A stretch of 64,000 nt of DNA, taken from positions 620,001-684,000 of the forward strand of contig NZ_JQJY01000002.1 in NCBI RefSeq assembly GCF_000745775.1. Direction: 5' to 3'. The translations under genes and the position numbers were made by a program. The notes below the pieces were generated by a model. It was not told the origin of the DNA and searched no databases. It saw nothing but the letters and a program-made list of their open reading frames with translations. Shown piece after piece: positions 25,824 to 33,426 of this stretch. The first letter of the stretch is position 1; every line of letters begins with the position of its first letter. The DNA is from Flavobacterium sp. ASV13 (lineage in GTDB: Bacteria; Bacteroidota; Bacteroidia; Flavobacteriales; Flavobacteriaceae).

Positions 25824-27722
25824 ATGAGCGACGCTTTAAAACACGAATGTGGTATAGCTTTAGTTAGACTTCTTAAACCGCTTGAATATTATAAAGAAAA
25901 ATACGGAACTGCTTTTTACGGGATTCAGAAAATGTATTTAATGATGGAAAAACAGCACAACCGCGGACAAGACGGAGCTGGTTTTGCAAGCATTAAATTA
26001 GATGTTGAACCTGGACAACGCTACATCAGCAGAGTTCGTTCGAATCATGCACAACCAATTCAAGATGTTTTTAAACAAATCAATGAGCGAATCAGCGAGG
26101 AATTAAAAGCAAAACCAGAAATTGCTGATGATATTCATAAAATAAAATCAGAAATTCCATATGTTGGCGAATTGTTTTTAGGACACGTTCGTTATGGAAC
26201 TTTTGGGAAAAACAGTATCGAAAGCGTTCACCCATTTTTGCGCCAAAGCAACTGGATGCACCGTAACTTGATTTTGGCAGGAAACTTTAACATGACAAAT
26301 GTTAAAGAGCTTTTCGAAAATCTGGTTGAACTTGGACAGCATCCTAAAGAAATGGCCGATACGGTTACGGTAATGGAAAAAATTGGCCACTTTTTAGATA
26401 AAGAAGTAATGCAATTGTACCAAGATTGTAAAGCTGAAGGTTATTCTAAAAGAGAAGCTTCTCCAGTAATTGCTGAGCGTTTGGATATTGCAAAAATATT
26501 AGCTCGTTCTGCTAAAAACTTAGATGGAGGTTACGCAATGGCCGGATTATTAGGTCACGGTGACGCATTTGTTTTTAGAGATCCAGCAGGAATTCGTCCA
26601 GCATATTTCTATCAAGATGACGAAGTAGTTGTCGTAGCTTCTGAAAGACCTGTTATTCAAACTGTATTTAATGTACCTTTTGAAAGCGTTCAGGAAATTG
26701 ATCCAGGAAATGCTTTGATCATCAAGAAAAACGGAAAAGTTACCATGAATCAAATCTTGGAACCAACCGTTAAAAAAGCATGTTCGTTTGAAAGAATTTA
26801 TTTCTCAAGAGGAAGTGATGCCGAAATTTATCAAGAACGTAAAAACTTAGGGAAATTAATTTTGCCTGCAGTTCTTGACGCAATTGATAGCGATACAGAC
26901 AACACAGTTTTCTCTTATATTCCGAATACAGCTGAAACTTCATTTTATGGTTTAGTTGAAGCTGCTCAGGATTTCTTAAATCAGAGAAAAAATAATTATA
27001 TTCTGGAAAACAGAAACACACTTACTGCCGAGACACTTCAGGAGCTTTTAGCTGTAAAAATTCGTACTGAGAAAGTGGCTATCAAAGATGCTAAACTCAG
27101 AACCTTTATTACTGAAGACAGCAGCCGTGATGATTTAGTAGCTCACGTTTACGACGTTACTTATGGCGTAATTAAACCAGAGGACAATTTGGTTATTATC
27201 GACGACAGTATTGTTCGTGGTACGACATTAAAAATGAGCATCATTAAAATGATGGATCGTTTAAATCCAAAACGTATCGTAATTGTTTCATCGGCACCAC
27301 AAATTCGTTATCCAGATTGTTATGGAATTGACATGGCAAAACTAGAAGGACTTGTTGCTTTTAGAGCTGCTTTGACTTTATTAAAAGAAAGAAACTTATA
27401 TCATATTGTTGACGAAGTGTATGCGAAATGTAAAGCGCAGGAAAACTTCGCTGATAAAGATGTTGTAAATTATGTTACTGCAATCTACGATCAATTTACT
27501 CCAGAAGAAATTTCAGATAAAATAGCAGAAATGTTAAGTTCTCCGGAAATTAATGCCGAAGTAAAAATCATTTTCCAAAAAGTAGAAGATTTACATATTG
27601 CATGTCCTAAAAATTTAGGCGATTGGTACTTTACAGGAGACTATCCAACTCCGGGAGGAAATCGTGTTGTAAATCGTGCATTTATGAATTTTTACGAAGG
27701 AAAAGATGCTCGAGCATACTAA
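25824..27722 (+). CDS. purF: amidophosphoribosyltransferase family protein (PurF)
   Basis: First committed step of purine synthesis: glutamine and PRPP give phosphoribosylamine. It has the N-terminal nucleophile glutamine amidotransferase fold, with Cys9 following an eight-residue propeptide that must be removed, and GHVRYGTFG and HNRGQDGAGFAS. The C-terminal phosphoribosyltransferase domain carries the PRPP loop VIIDDSIVRGTTLK. At 632 residues it is about 120 longer than E. coli PurF. The extra length is the form seen in flavobacteria, with insertions between the domains and at the C-terminus. Its PRPP substrate is made by prs at 31 kb. Confidence 0.92.
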   Translation: MSDALKHECGIALVRLLKPLEYYKEKYGTAFYGIQKMYLMMEKQHNRGQDGAGFASIKLDVEPGQRYISRVRSNHAQPIQDVFKQINERISEELKAKPEIADDIHKIKSEIPYVGELFLGHVRYGTFGKNSIESVHPFLRQSNWMHRNLILAGNFNMTNVKELFENLVELGQHPKEMADTVTVMEKIGHFLDKEVMQLYQDCKAEGYSKREASPVIAERLDIAKILARSAKNLDGGYAMAGLLGHGDAFVFRDPAGIRPAYFYQDDEVVVVASERPVIQTVFNVPFESVQEIDPGNALIIKKNGKVTMNQILEPTVKKACSFERIYFSRGSDAEIYQERKNLGKLILPAVLDAIDSDTDNTVFSYIPNTAETSFYGLVEAAQDFLNQRKNNYILENRNTLTAETLQELLAVKIRTEKVAIKDAKLRTFITEDSSRDDLVAHVYDVTYGVIKPEDNLVIIDDSIVRGTTLKMSIIKMMDRLNPKRIVIVSSAPQIRYPDCYGIDMAKLEGLVAFRAALTLLKERNLYHIVDEVYAKCKAQENFADKDVVNYVTAIYDQFTPEEISDKIAEMLSSPEINAEVKIIFQKVEDLHIACPKNLGDWYFTGDYPTPGGNRVVNRAFMNFYEGKDARAY

Positions 27723-27762
27723 GAAAACGCTAAGAAAAAGTTAATTTGTGCATTTCATCGAT

Positions 27763-27897
27763 TATTTTTGCCGTTCATCCTGTTTGTTTGGTAAAAATGA
27801 AAAGCTACAATACTTTTGGGAAACCATAACATTAGTAGGTTAAGTTTATGGTAGATTTGGGGCAAAAAGGGTGGAAGAAATTCCACCTTTTTTATTT
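27763..27897 (+). ncRNA. structured RNA repeat, copy 1
   Basis: A non-coding unit with two stems: ACCATAA (27823-27829) with TTATGGT (27846-27852), then GGTGGAA (27870-27876) with TTCCACC (27881-27887) around a GAAA tetraloop, followed by T-rich DNA. It opens with TATTTTTG at 27763-27770, a -7 match. The region from 27823 on is nearly identical to copies 2 and 3. The middle base pair of stem 2 is T-A here but C-G in the others, a compensatory change that argues for a functional RNA helix. It reads as a small transcript with its own terminator. It is not a known riboswitch to me. Confidence 0.6.
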
Positions 27898-27948
27898 TAT
27901 TCAGATAAGTATTTACAAAACAGACTCCTACAATCACTTCGTCGAAAA

Positions 27949-28078
27949 TATCGACCATTCATCTAAAAAGTTTTTTTTTAAAATATAGTCGCCATACATT
28001 TACTGAACCATAACATTAGTAGGTTAAGTTTATGGTAGATTTGGGGCAAAAAAGGCGGAAGAGATTCCGCCTTTTTTA
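27949..28078 (+). ncRNA. structured RNA repeat, copy 2
   Basis: Stem 1 is ACCATAA (28007-28013) with TTATGGT (28030-28036). Stem 2 is GGCGGAA (28054-28060) with TTCCGCC (28065-28071) around GAGA, again a GNRA-type loop. The upstream 60 bases align with copy 3 (CCATTCATCT against CCATTCGTCT), but the -7 position reads TATCGACC, so its promoter may be dead. Confidence 0.6.
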
Positions 28079-28164
28079 TTTTCTTTTATTTAGAGAAAAG
28101 AAACAAGAAAAATAGAAGAAAGAGCAAAGAAAAAAGATTATAGACAAAATGTATAGATAATAAA

Positions 28165-28196
28165 AAAAGACGAGTACCATAAGCAGCTCGTCTTTT
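28165..28196. terminator. hairpin downstream of RNA repeat copy 2
   Basis: AAAAGACGAG (28165-28174) and CTCGTCTTTT (28187-28196) form a 10-bp stem. The T/C-rich segment after it, about 28193-28219, is repeated almost exactly after the sod terminator hairpin at about 28468-28494. The two flanks therefore look like duplicates. Confidence 0.7.
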
Positions 28197-28243
28197 CTCT
28201 TTATTCTTTGCTCTATTTTCTTTTTTCAGTTTACTTAATCGGA

Positions 28244-28376
28244 TATATTTGCCATTCGTCTAAAAAAGTTTTTTTTAAAATATACTCGTTATACATTTAC
28301 CGAACCATAACATTAGTAGGTTAAGTTTATGGTAGATTTGGGGCAAAAAAGGCGGAAGAGATTCCGCCTTTTTTAT
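28244..28376 (+). ncRNA. structured RNA repeat, copy 3
   Basis: It begins with TATATTTG at 28244-28251 (a clean -7 match). It continues to stem 1, ACCATAA (28304-28310) with TTATGGT (28327-28333), and stem 2, GGCGGAA (28351-28357) with TTCCGCC (28362-28368) around GAGA, then T. From the first stem to the T-run it is identical to copy 2. This is the copy with the best promoter and terminator. Confidence 0.62.
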
Positions 28377-28436
28377 TTTCTTTTATTTAGAGAGAAAAGA
28401 AGCAAGATTATAGAACAAAGACAAAAATATGAATCA

Positions 28437-28470
28437 CAAAAAAAACGGATAACAATACGCTATCCGTCTT
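28437..28470 (-). terminator. terminator of the superoxide dismutase gene
   Basis: ACGGATA (28445-28451) and TATCCGT (28461-28467) form the stem. On the minus strand a run of eight T follows, about 30 bases after the sod stop codon. Confidence 0.8.
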
Positions 28471-28496
28471 TTCTCTTTATTCTTTACTCTATTTTC

Positions 28497-29108
28497 TTAT
28501 TTGTCTAAAGCAAATCTTCTTGCAACTTCTGTCCAGTTAATTACACTGAAGAAAGCTTCAATATAATCTGGTCTTCTGTTTTGGTAGTTTAAATAATAAG
28601 CGTGCTCCCAAACATCCATTCCTAAGATTGGAGTTCCACCGTTACCAGCAACTTCTGGCATTAATGGATTATCTTGATTTGGAGTACCTACAACCTCTAA
28701 TTTTCCTCCTTTTTGAACTGTTAACCAAGCCCATCCTGAACCAAACTGAGTTGCACCAGCTTTAGCAAATTTTGCTTTAAACTCTTCGAAAGTTCCAAAA
28801 GAAGCCTCGATTGCAGCTAATAAATCACCTGTTGGTAATCCTCCACCATTTGGAGACATTACAGTCCAGAATAAGTTGTGATTGTAGAAACCTCCACCAT
28901 TGTTACGAACTGCAGCGTTAGATTTATCTAAGTTGATTAAGATGTTTTCGATTGTTTTTCCTTCTAAATCTGTTCCTGCAATTGCAGCGTTTAGATTTGT
29001 TGTATATGCATTGTGGTGCTTAGTATGGTGGATTTCCATTGTACGAGCATCAATATGTGGTTCTAATGCATCATATGCATAAGGTAATTGTGGTAATTCA
29101 AAAGCCAT
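28497..29108 (-). CDS. superoxide dismutase (Fe/Mn family)
   Basis: Detoxifies superoxide in the cytosol. The metal ligands are seen as His27 in [12 protein letters not shown], a second His in [11 protein letters not shown], and the Asp and His in [19 protein letters not shown]. At 203 residues it is the usual dimeric type. The active-site surroundings do not by themselves settle Fe or Mn, and Bacteroidota enzymes may accept both. It has no signal peptide. A -7 element and its own terminator make it monocistronic. Confidence 0.95.
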   Translation of the reverse strand: MAFELPQLPYAYDALEPHIDARTMEIHHTKHHNAYTTNLNAAIAGTDLEGKTIENILINLDKSNAAVRNNGGGFYNHNLFWTVMSPNGGGLPTGDLLAAIEASFGTFEEFKAKFAKAGATQFGSGWAWLTVQKGGKLEVVGTPNQDNPLMPEVAGNGGTPILGMDVWEHAYYLNYQNRRPDYIEAFFSVINWTEVARRFALDK

Positions 29109-29145
29109 GATATTTCTAATTTTTATGGTTTATAATAATTTATCC

Positions 29146-29153
29146 CAAATTTA
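29146..29153 (-). promoter_or_regulatory. -7 element for the sod gene
   Basis: The minus strand reads TAAATTTG, 38 bases before the start codon. No clear -33 partner was found. Confidence 0.5.
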
Positions 29154-29248
29154 GACATTTAACTTTGGAATTGAAAATACTATTTCGTTATAATTCAATT
29201 AAATTAATCGATAAATCGATTTTTAAAAAGTTAAAGACCTAAAAATCT

Positions 29249-29878
29249 TTACTTTCCATTGAAAGTCGTCATCGTATTTTCCAATCCGGCAGTTCCAAAA
29301 GATTTTATAATTTCAGCTGAAGTTTCAAGACGTTCTGTCAATTTTGCGTTTTCTTCATCGTTCCATTCACCTAAAACATAATCTACTTGTTGTCCTTTTT
29401 TGAACTGATCGCTGATACCGAATCTAAAACGAGTGTAGTTTTGTGTATTTAGGACAAGATTGATGTTTTTAAGTCCGTTATGCCCTCCATCGCTGCCTTT
29501 TGGCTTAATGCGGATGGTTCCGAATGACAAATTCAAGTCGTCCGTTATCACAAGAATATTTTCTAACGGAATATTTTCTTTGTCCATCCAGTATTTTACT
29601 GCTTTTCCGCTCAAGTTCATATAAGTGTTTGGTTTTAAAAGAAAAAAAGTTCTTCCTTTAAATTTATATTCTGCAAGTGAGCCTAATTTTACTGTTTCGA
29701 ATGAAAGACTTTCTTTTTTGGCTAAAAAATCAAGTACTTTAAATCCGATATTGTGTCGTGTATTTACATATTCGGCTCCGATATTTCCTAAACCTACGAT
29801 TAAGTATTTTTTCATAATGTCTTCTGCGTTCTCTTCTTTTGGTGTTGATGAAAACAGTTTTGTTATCCATTTTATCAT
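29249..29878 (-). CDS. pth: peptidyl-tRNA hydrolase
   Basis: Releases tRNA from prematurely ended peptidyl-tRNA. The core has VGLGNIGAEYVNTRHNIGF (catalytic His), LLKPNTYMNLSGKAV, and ITDDLNLSFGTIRIKPKGSDGGHNGL. The conventional N-terminus would be the ATG at 29815 (MKKYLIVGLGN). The ATG at 29878 adds 21 residues with a short KLFSSTPKEENAED leader often annotated in flavobacteria. An in-frame TTG further up (29914) is unlikely. Which ATG is used is not decided by the sequence. Confidence 0.93.
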   Translation of the reverse strand: MIKWITKLFSSTPKEENAEDIMKKYLIVGLGNIGAEYVNTRHNIGFKVLDFLAKKESLSFETVKLGSLAEYKFKGRTFFLLKPNTYMNLSGKAVKYWMDKENIPLENILVITDDLNLSFGTIRIKPKGSDGGHNGLKNINLVLNTQNYTRFRFGISDQFKKGQQVDYVLGEWNDEENAKLTERLETSAEIIKSFGTAGLENTMTTFNGK

Positions 29879-30060
29879 GTTTGCAAAAGTAAGATTAATT
29901 AGAGAATGTAACAATTAGATAATTTGAAAATGTGAAAATTAGATAATTTCTGTTGGTTGTAGTTTAACCGCAAAGGGCGCAAAGAGTTTACGCAAGAACC
30001 CCTAAGAACACAAAGAAAATACCTTTCGCAGATTTAGCTGATTTTTCCTTAGCATCTCAG

Positions 30061-30180
30061 TCCCGATAGCTATCGGGATAGAAACTCATGAAAAAGATAC
30101 TTTCTCTTTAGCCCTGACAGGAGCGATATCCTTTTTCTGGCTTCTTTAGCCAGGAAAAGATTTAGCGGATGGCAGGAACA
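30061..30180. repeat. palindromic intergenic repeat
   Basis: This part of the 394-base gap between pth and rplY holds a perfect 18-bp palindrome with half-site TCCCGATAG (30061-30078). A 12-bp stem follows, CTTTTTCTGGCT (30131-30142) with AGCCAGGAAAAG (30148-30159), framed by GCCCTGACAGG and GGATGGCAGG. It looks like a dispersed repetitive element rather than a gene. The rest of the gap is short-word repeats (CTTAGCATCTCAG) and the rplY terminator. Confidence 0.6.
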
Positions 30181-30258
30181 TCACTTGTTATGAAAACAGG
30201 ATTTTCTGCTTCTAAAAAAACTTAGCATCTCAGCACCTTAACAACTTAGCATCTTAAA

Positions 30259-30293
30259 AAAAAAGCCCCAATCGTAAGATTGAGGCTTTTTGT
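30259..30293 (-). terminator. terminator of rplY
   Basis: AAAAGCCCCAATC (30262-30274) pairs with GATTGAGGCTTTT (30279-30291) with one mismatch around a GTAA loop. A T-run follows on the minus strand. Confidence 0.88.
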
Positions 30294-30308
30294 ATAGTTT
30301 GAAAAAAA

Positions 30309-30920
30309 TTATTTTTTCTTTCCTTTTGCAGGAGCTTTTGCAGCTTTTGCAGCTTCTTGAGCAGCTTTCATAGCAGCACGAGAGATTCTTACTTGACAAA
30401 CAACTGTGTTGTCTGGGTGCATAATTTTGTACTCTGGTTTTCCAACTTTAGTAACGTATAATTTGTTACCCATTTCAAGTGGAGTGATGTCAGCTTCAAC
30501 AAAATCAGGAAGATTTGCTGGTAAAGCTTTAACTTTTAATTTACGTTGGTTTAAACGTAAAACACCTCCCGCAAGAACACCTTTAGATGTACCAACGATT
30601 TTCACAGGAACTTCCATTGTGATTTCTTTATCATCAAATAATTGGAAGAAGTCAATGTGTAAAATTTTGTCAGAAACTGGGTGAACCTGGATATCTTGCA
30701 AAATTGCATTGAATGATTTTCCTTTTCCAAGCTCAATCACAACTGTGTGTGCATTTGGAGTGTAAACCAAGTTTTTGAACGCTGCAGCGTCTGCTGAGAA
30801 GTGTACTGCTTGATTTCCTCCGTATAACACGCAAGGAACCGCTCCAGCATTACGTAAGGCTTTAGTTGACACTTTGCCCACGCTTTCTCTTTCTGATCCT
30901 TTAATTGTAATCGATTTCAT
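30309..30920 (-). CDS. rplY: 50S ribosomal protein L25 (CTC form)
   Basis: Binds 5S rRNA in the large subunit. At 203 residues it is the long CTC form. The N-terminal L25 domain ([26 protein letters not shown]) is followed by the C-terminal beta domain ([20 protein letters not shown]). It ends in an Ala/Lys-rich tail ([18 protein letters not shown]). It follows prs by 51 bases, the common flavobacterial pairing, and they are probably one operon. Confidence 0.96.
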   Translation of the reverse strand: MKSITIKGSERESVGKVSTKALRNAGAVPCVLYGGNQAVHFSADAAAFKNLVYTPNAHTVVIELGKGKSFNAILQDIQVHPVSDKILHIDFFQLFDDKEITMEVPVKIVGTSKGVLAGGVLRLNQRKLKVKALPANLPDFVEADITPLEMGNKLYVTKVGKPEYKIMHPDNTVVCQVRISRAAMKAAQEAAKAAKAPAKGKKK

Positions 30921-30971
30921 TGTAAAAAAATATAGTTATTAAATAAATATTCTATTTTGCTATAGCGAAAA

Positions 30972-31913
30972 TTACATAATGAATTTTCCGCTAATTGAAT
31001 TGTTGTGGTGCACCATGTGCATAACTTCTGCAAAAAGAGGTGCACAACTCACTACTCTAATTTTGTCTGAATGTTTCTTTAACGGAATAGAATCGGTTAC
31101 GATCAATTCTGTTAATTTTGAATTTTCAATTTTCTCATACGCCCCGCCAGATAATATAGCGTGTGTACAAATTGCTCTTACACTTAGCGCTCCTTTTTCG
31201 ATCATTAGGTCTGCTGCTTTCGCTAAAGTTCCTCCTGTATCGATCATATCGTCTACTAAGATTACGTTACGACCTTTTACTTCACCAATTAGTTCCATAG
31301 TATCGATAACGTTGGCTGCTTTTCTTTGTTTGTAACAGATTACTACATCTGATTCTAAAAACTTAGAGTAAGCATATGCTCTTTTTGAACCTCCCATATC
31401 AGGAGATGCAATTGTTAGATTTTCTAACTTTAAACTTTGCACGTAAGGCAAAAAGATTGTAGATGCAAATAAATGATCTACTGGTTTTTCAAAGAATCCC
31501 TGAATTTGATCTGCGTGCAAATCCATTGTCATGATTCTTGTTGCTCCTGCAGCTGTCAATAGATTTGCTACTAACTTTGCTCCAATTGGAACTCTTGGTT
31601 TATCTTTTCTATCCTGTCTTGCCCAACCAAAATAAGGCATAACAGCTGTAATATGTCTAGCTGATGCGCGTTTTGCAGCATCAATCATTAATAACAATTC
31701 CATCAAATTATCTGCCGATGGGAAAGTTGAACATACGATAAATACTCGTAAACCTCTTATTGATTCTTCGTAAGATGGCTGAAATTCTCCATCACTATAC
31801 GTTGACATCGTTACTTTTCCTAACGGAATTCCGTACTGCTCTGCAATTTTTTCTGCAAGATAAACACTTTGTGAACAAGCAAAAATTTTAGCTTCTGGTT
31901 CTAGGTGCGACAT
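30972..31913 (-). CDS. prs: ribose-phosphate pyrophosphokinase
   Basis: Makes PRPP from ribose-5-phosphate and ATP, feeding purine, pyrimidine, His and NAD synthesis. Family motifs include FSDGE-type STYSDGEFQPSYEESIRG, YFGWARQDRKDKPR, MTMDLHADQIQGFF and the PRPP loop VILVDDMIDTGGTL. At 313 residues it is full length. PurF at 25.8 kb uses its product. Confidence 0.97.
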   Translation of the reverse strand: MSHLEPEAKIFACSQSVYLAEKIAEQYGIPLGKVTMSTYSDGEFQPSYEESIRGLRVFIVCSTFPSADNLMELLLMIDAAKRASARHITAVMPYFGWARQDRKDKPRVPIGAKLVANLLTAAGATRIMTMDLHADQIQGFFEKPVDHLFASTIFLPYVQSLKLENLTIASPDMGGSKRAYAYSKFLESDVVICYKQRKAANVIDTMELIGEVKGRNVILVDDMIDTGGTLAKAADLMIEKGALSVRAICTHAILSGGAYEKIENSKLTELIVTDSIPLKKHSDKIRVVSCAPLFAEVMHMVHHNNSISGKFIM

Positions 31914-32036
31914 TATAATTTGTTGTTTTTGCTCCGCTACGCTTAGTATAATTCGGCTTTATCATTTTAGGTAAAGCAAAACATTCATAAATGTCTCGGG
32001 TGTAGTTAGTTGTGTGTGCGTCGTTTTAACGAGGTG

Positions 32037-32044
32037 CAAATTTA
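32037..32044 (-). promoter_or_regulatory. -7 element for prs-rplY
   Basis: The minus strand reads TAAATTTG about 124 bases before the prs ATG. A TTTG lies about 23 bases further upstream (32068-32071), slightly farther than usual. This predicts a leader of more than 100 bases. Confidence 0.5.
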
Positions 32045-32110
32045 TAAAATTTATTGAACACTGAAAGCAAAAATTTAAGTATTTTTATTAGAATGTTTAA
32101 TTTTATTTTT

Positions 32111-32118
32111 TACATTTG
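32111..32118 (+). promoter_or_regulatory. -7 element for tRNA-Leu
   Basis: TACATTTG matches TAnnTTTG. It is 86 bases before the mature tRNA, which implies a 5' leader to be trimmed. Confidence 0.5.
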
Positions 32119-32204
32119 CACCGTGTTAAAGGAATGACGCCATTTATGACTTCATTCTATTGCGTTAAAATAGATTATTTATGATTTATTTTTTCGTCTG
32201 CTAC

Positions 32205-32284
32205 GCCCGGATGGCGGAATTGGTAGACGCGCTGGTCTCAAACACCTGTGGGAAACCGTGCCGGTTCGACTCCGGCTCCGGGTA
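32205..32284 (+). tRNA. tRNA-Leu (CAA)
   Basis: A type II tRNA: acceptor GCCCGGA with TCCGGGT, D-arm GGCGGAATTGGTAGACGC, anticodon loop CTCAAAC with CAA at 32239-32241, a long variable arm, and T arm GCCGG-TTCGACT-CCGGC. The anticodon stem has one T-T mismatch. CCA is not encoded. Confidence 0.93.
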
Positions 32285-32285
32285 C

Positions 32286-32317
32286 GAAAAACCTCTTCTT
32301 AACGGAAGAGGTTTTTT
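32286..32317 (+). terminator. terminator of tRNA-Leu
   Basis: ACCTCTTC (32291-32298) pairs with GAAGAGGT (32305-32312), followed by a T-run. Confidence 0.88.
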
Positions 32318-32409
32318 CATTTATTCACTTCTTCAACAAAACACTTCTAATTTAATCTGCTGTATATCTGCTTTTTGCAAATAAATTTGGCTTGCTCATA
32401 TTTTAATCG

Positions 32410-32425
32410 TAATATTGCAATATTA
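32410..32425. promoter_or_regulatory. putative ArsR operator in front of arsR
   Basis: A perfect 16-bp palindrome, TAATATTGCAATATTA, ends 11 bases before the arsR ATG. The core GCAATATT recurs in the second palindrome at 32788. The position fits autorepression by the ArsR protein. Confidence 0.65.
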
Positions 32426-32436
32426 AACTAAACAAA

Positions 32437-32763
32437 ATGGGAGCTACAAAAACCGAACATTTTACAGATGCACAAAATCAAATAGCAACGATTGCAAAAG
32501 CATTGGGGCATCCTGCACGAATTGCGATAATCGAATATTTGCTAAAAGTTAACGAATGTATTTGTGGCGATATTGTCAACGAACTCCCTCTTGCGCAACC
32601 AACTGTTTCCCAACATTTGAAAGAATTAAAAAATGCTGGTATTATTAAAGGAAACATTTCAGGAAATGCAATCTGTTATTGTCTTGACGAAAAAACAATC
32701 GATATTTTAAGTGGTTATATTTTAAATATCTCAGCCACTATTTCGAAATCTAAATGCTGTTAG
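32437..32763 (+). CDS. ArsR-family metalloregulator
   Basis: A 108-residue winged-helix repressor. The helix-turn-helix LPLAQPTVSQHLKELKNAGIIKG is preceded by ECICGDIV, which resembles the ELCVCDL metal-binding box of arsenic-sensing ArsR proteins. Two more cysteines end the protein (KSKCC). It is expected to bind DNA without metal and release it when As(III) binds the thiolates. It lies upstream of the DUF6428, micropeptide and arsC genes, with palindromic operators on both sides. Confidence 0.88.
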   Translation: MGATKTEHFTDAQNQIATIAKALGHPARIAIIEYLLKVNECICGDIVNELPLAQPTVSQHLKELKNAGIIKGNISGNAICYCLDEKTIDILSGYILNISATISKSKCC

Positions 32764-32787
32764 GCATTTTTTTTACTATTTATTATC

Positions 32788-32797
32788 GCAATATTGC
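32788..32797. promoter_or_regulatory. second putative ArsR operator
   Basis: GCAATATTGC, a perfect 10-bp palindrome with the same GCAATATT core as the site before arsR, lies between arsR and the DUF6428 gene, 24 bases before its ATG. It suggests a second regulated promoter for the three downstream genes. Confidence 0.55.
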
Positions 32798-32821
32798 ATT
32801 AAAACAATAAACTATATAAAA

Positions 32822-33295
32822 ATGAAATTATCAGAAATAAAACAGATTTTACCAACATTAGACAATGTTGAATTTCAATTAGAAAACGGAGCTTTTGTAC
32901 CAGAACATTTTCATGTAACTGAAGTTGGAAGCATCACAAAACACTTCATCGATTGTGGTGGTGTTATTAGAAATGAAAAAGTTGTCAATTTTCAGCTTTG
33001 GAATGCAAACGATTTTGAACATCGCTTAAAACCAACTAAATTATTGCATATCATTCAACTTTCAGAAGACAAACTAAATATTGAAGATCTTGAAATCGAA
33101 GTTGAATATCAAAGCGACACCATTGGAAAATATGATTTGGCTTTCAACGGAAAAACTTTTATTCTTCAAAACAAATCAACGGCTTGTTTAGCACAAGATT
33201 CGTGTGGAATTCCTGCCGAAAAACAAAAGATTAATTTAATTGAACTAAACAATGAAGCTTCTTCATGCTGTACTCCAAATTCTGGATGTTGCTAA
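32822..33295 (+). CDS. DUF6428 protein with cysteine-rich tail
   Basis: A 157-residue cytosolic protein of the DUF6428 type, a family seen in arsenic operons of Bacteroidota. The N-terminal half has PEHFHVTEVG, and a conserved central segment follows. The C-terminus carries eight-odd cysteines: CLAQDSCG, then SSCCTPNSGCC. Thiol clusters of this kind could bind As(III) or other soft metals, acting as a buffer or chaperone; this is inference from composition and neighbourhood. No enzyme motif was found. Confidence 0.8.
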   Translation: MKLSEIKQILPTLDNVEFQLENGAFVPEHFHVTEVGSITKHFIDCGGVIRNEKVVNFQLWNANDFEHRLKPTKLLHIIQLSEDKLNIEDLEIEVEYQSDTIGKYDLAFNGKTFILQNKSTACLAQDSCGIPAEKQKINLIELNNEASSCCTPNSGCC

Positions 33296-33296
33296 T

Positions 33297-33422
33297 ATGA
33301 AAGAAAAATTTATTAAATATAAAAAACCAATTATTATCACGACAGCCGTTGTTGTGTTACAGCTTATTTTTGGCTTTGACCCAAAATTCTGCATCATAAA
33401 CATCATTTGGCTGTTTGTTTAA
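33297..33422 (+). CDS. 41-residue membrane micropeptide in the arsenic operon
   Basis: A short frame begins one base after the DUF6428 stop codon and ends four bases before the arsC ATG. It encodes a basic N-terminus (MKEKFIKYKKP), one strong membrane span (IIITTAVVVLQLIFGF), a Cys, and a second hydrophobic tail (FCIINIIWLFV). The tight coupling on both sides suggests it is translated. It may be an accessory to an arsenic transporter or a remnant; no homologue is recognised. Confidence 0.6.
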   Translation: MKEKFIKYKKPIIITTAVVVLQLIFGFDPKFCIINIIWLFV

Positions 33423-33426
33423 AATT

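Noticed and set aside
27820..28380. Three spaced repeats, considered as a CRISPR array
   Set aside because: Copies are 184 and 297 bases apart, the repeated unit is about 70 bases with internal stems and T-runs, spacers are themselves similar, and no cas gene is near.
32181..32384. Open frame of 67 codons over the tRNA-Leu region
   Set aside because: It covers the tRNA and its terminator, which explain the sequence; no protein features.
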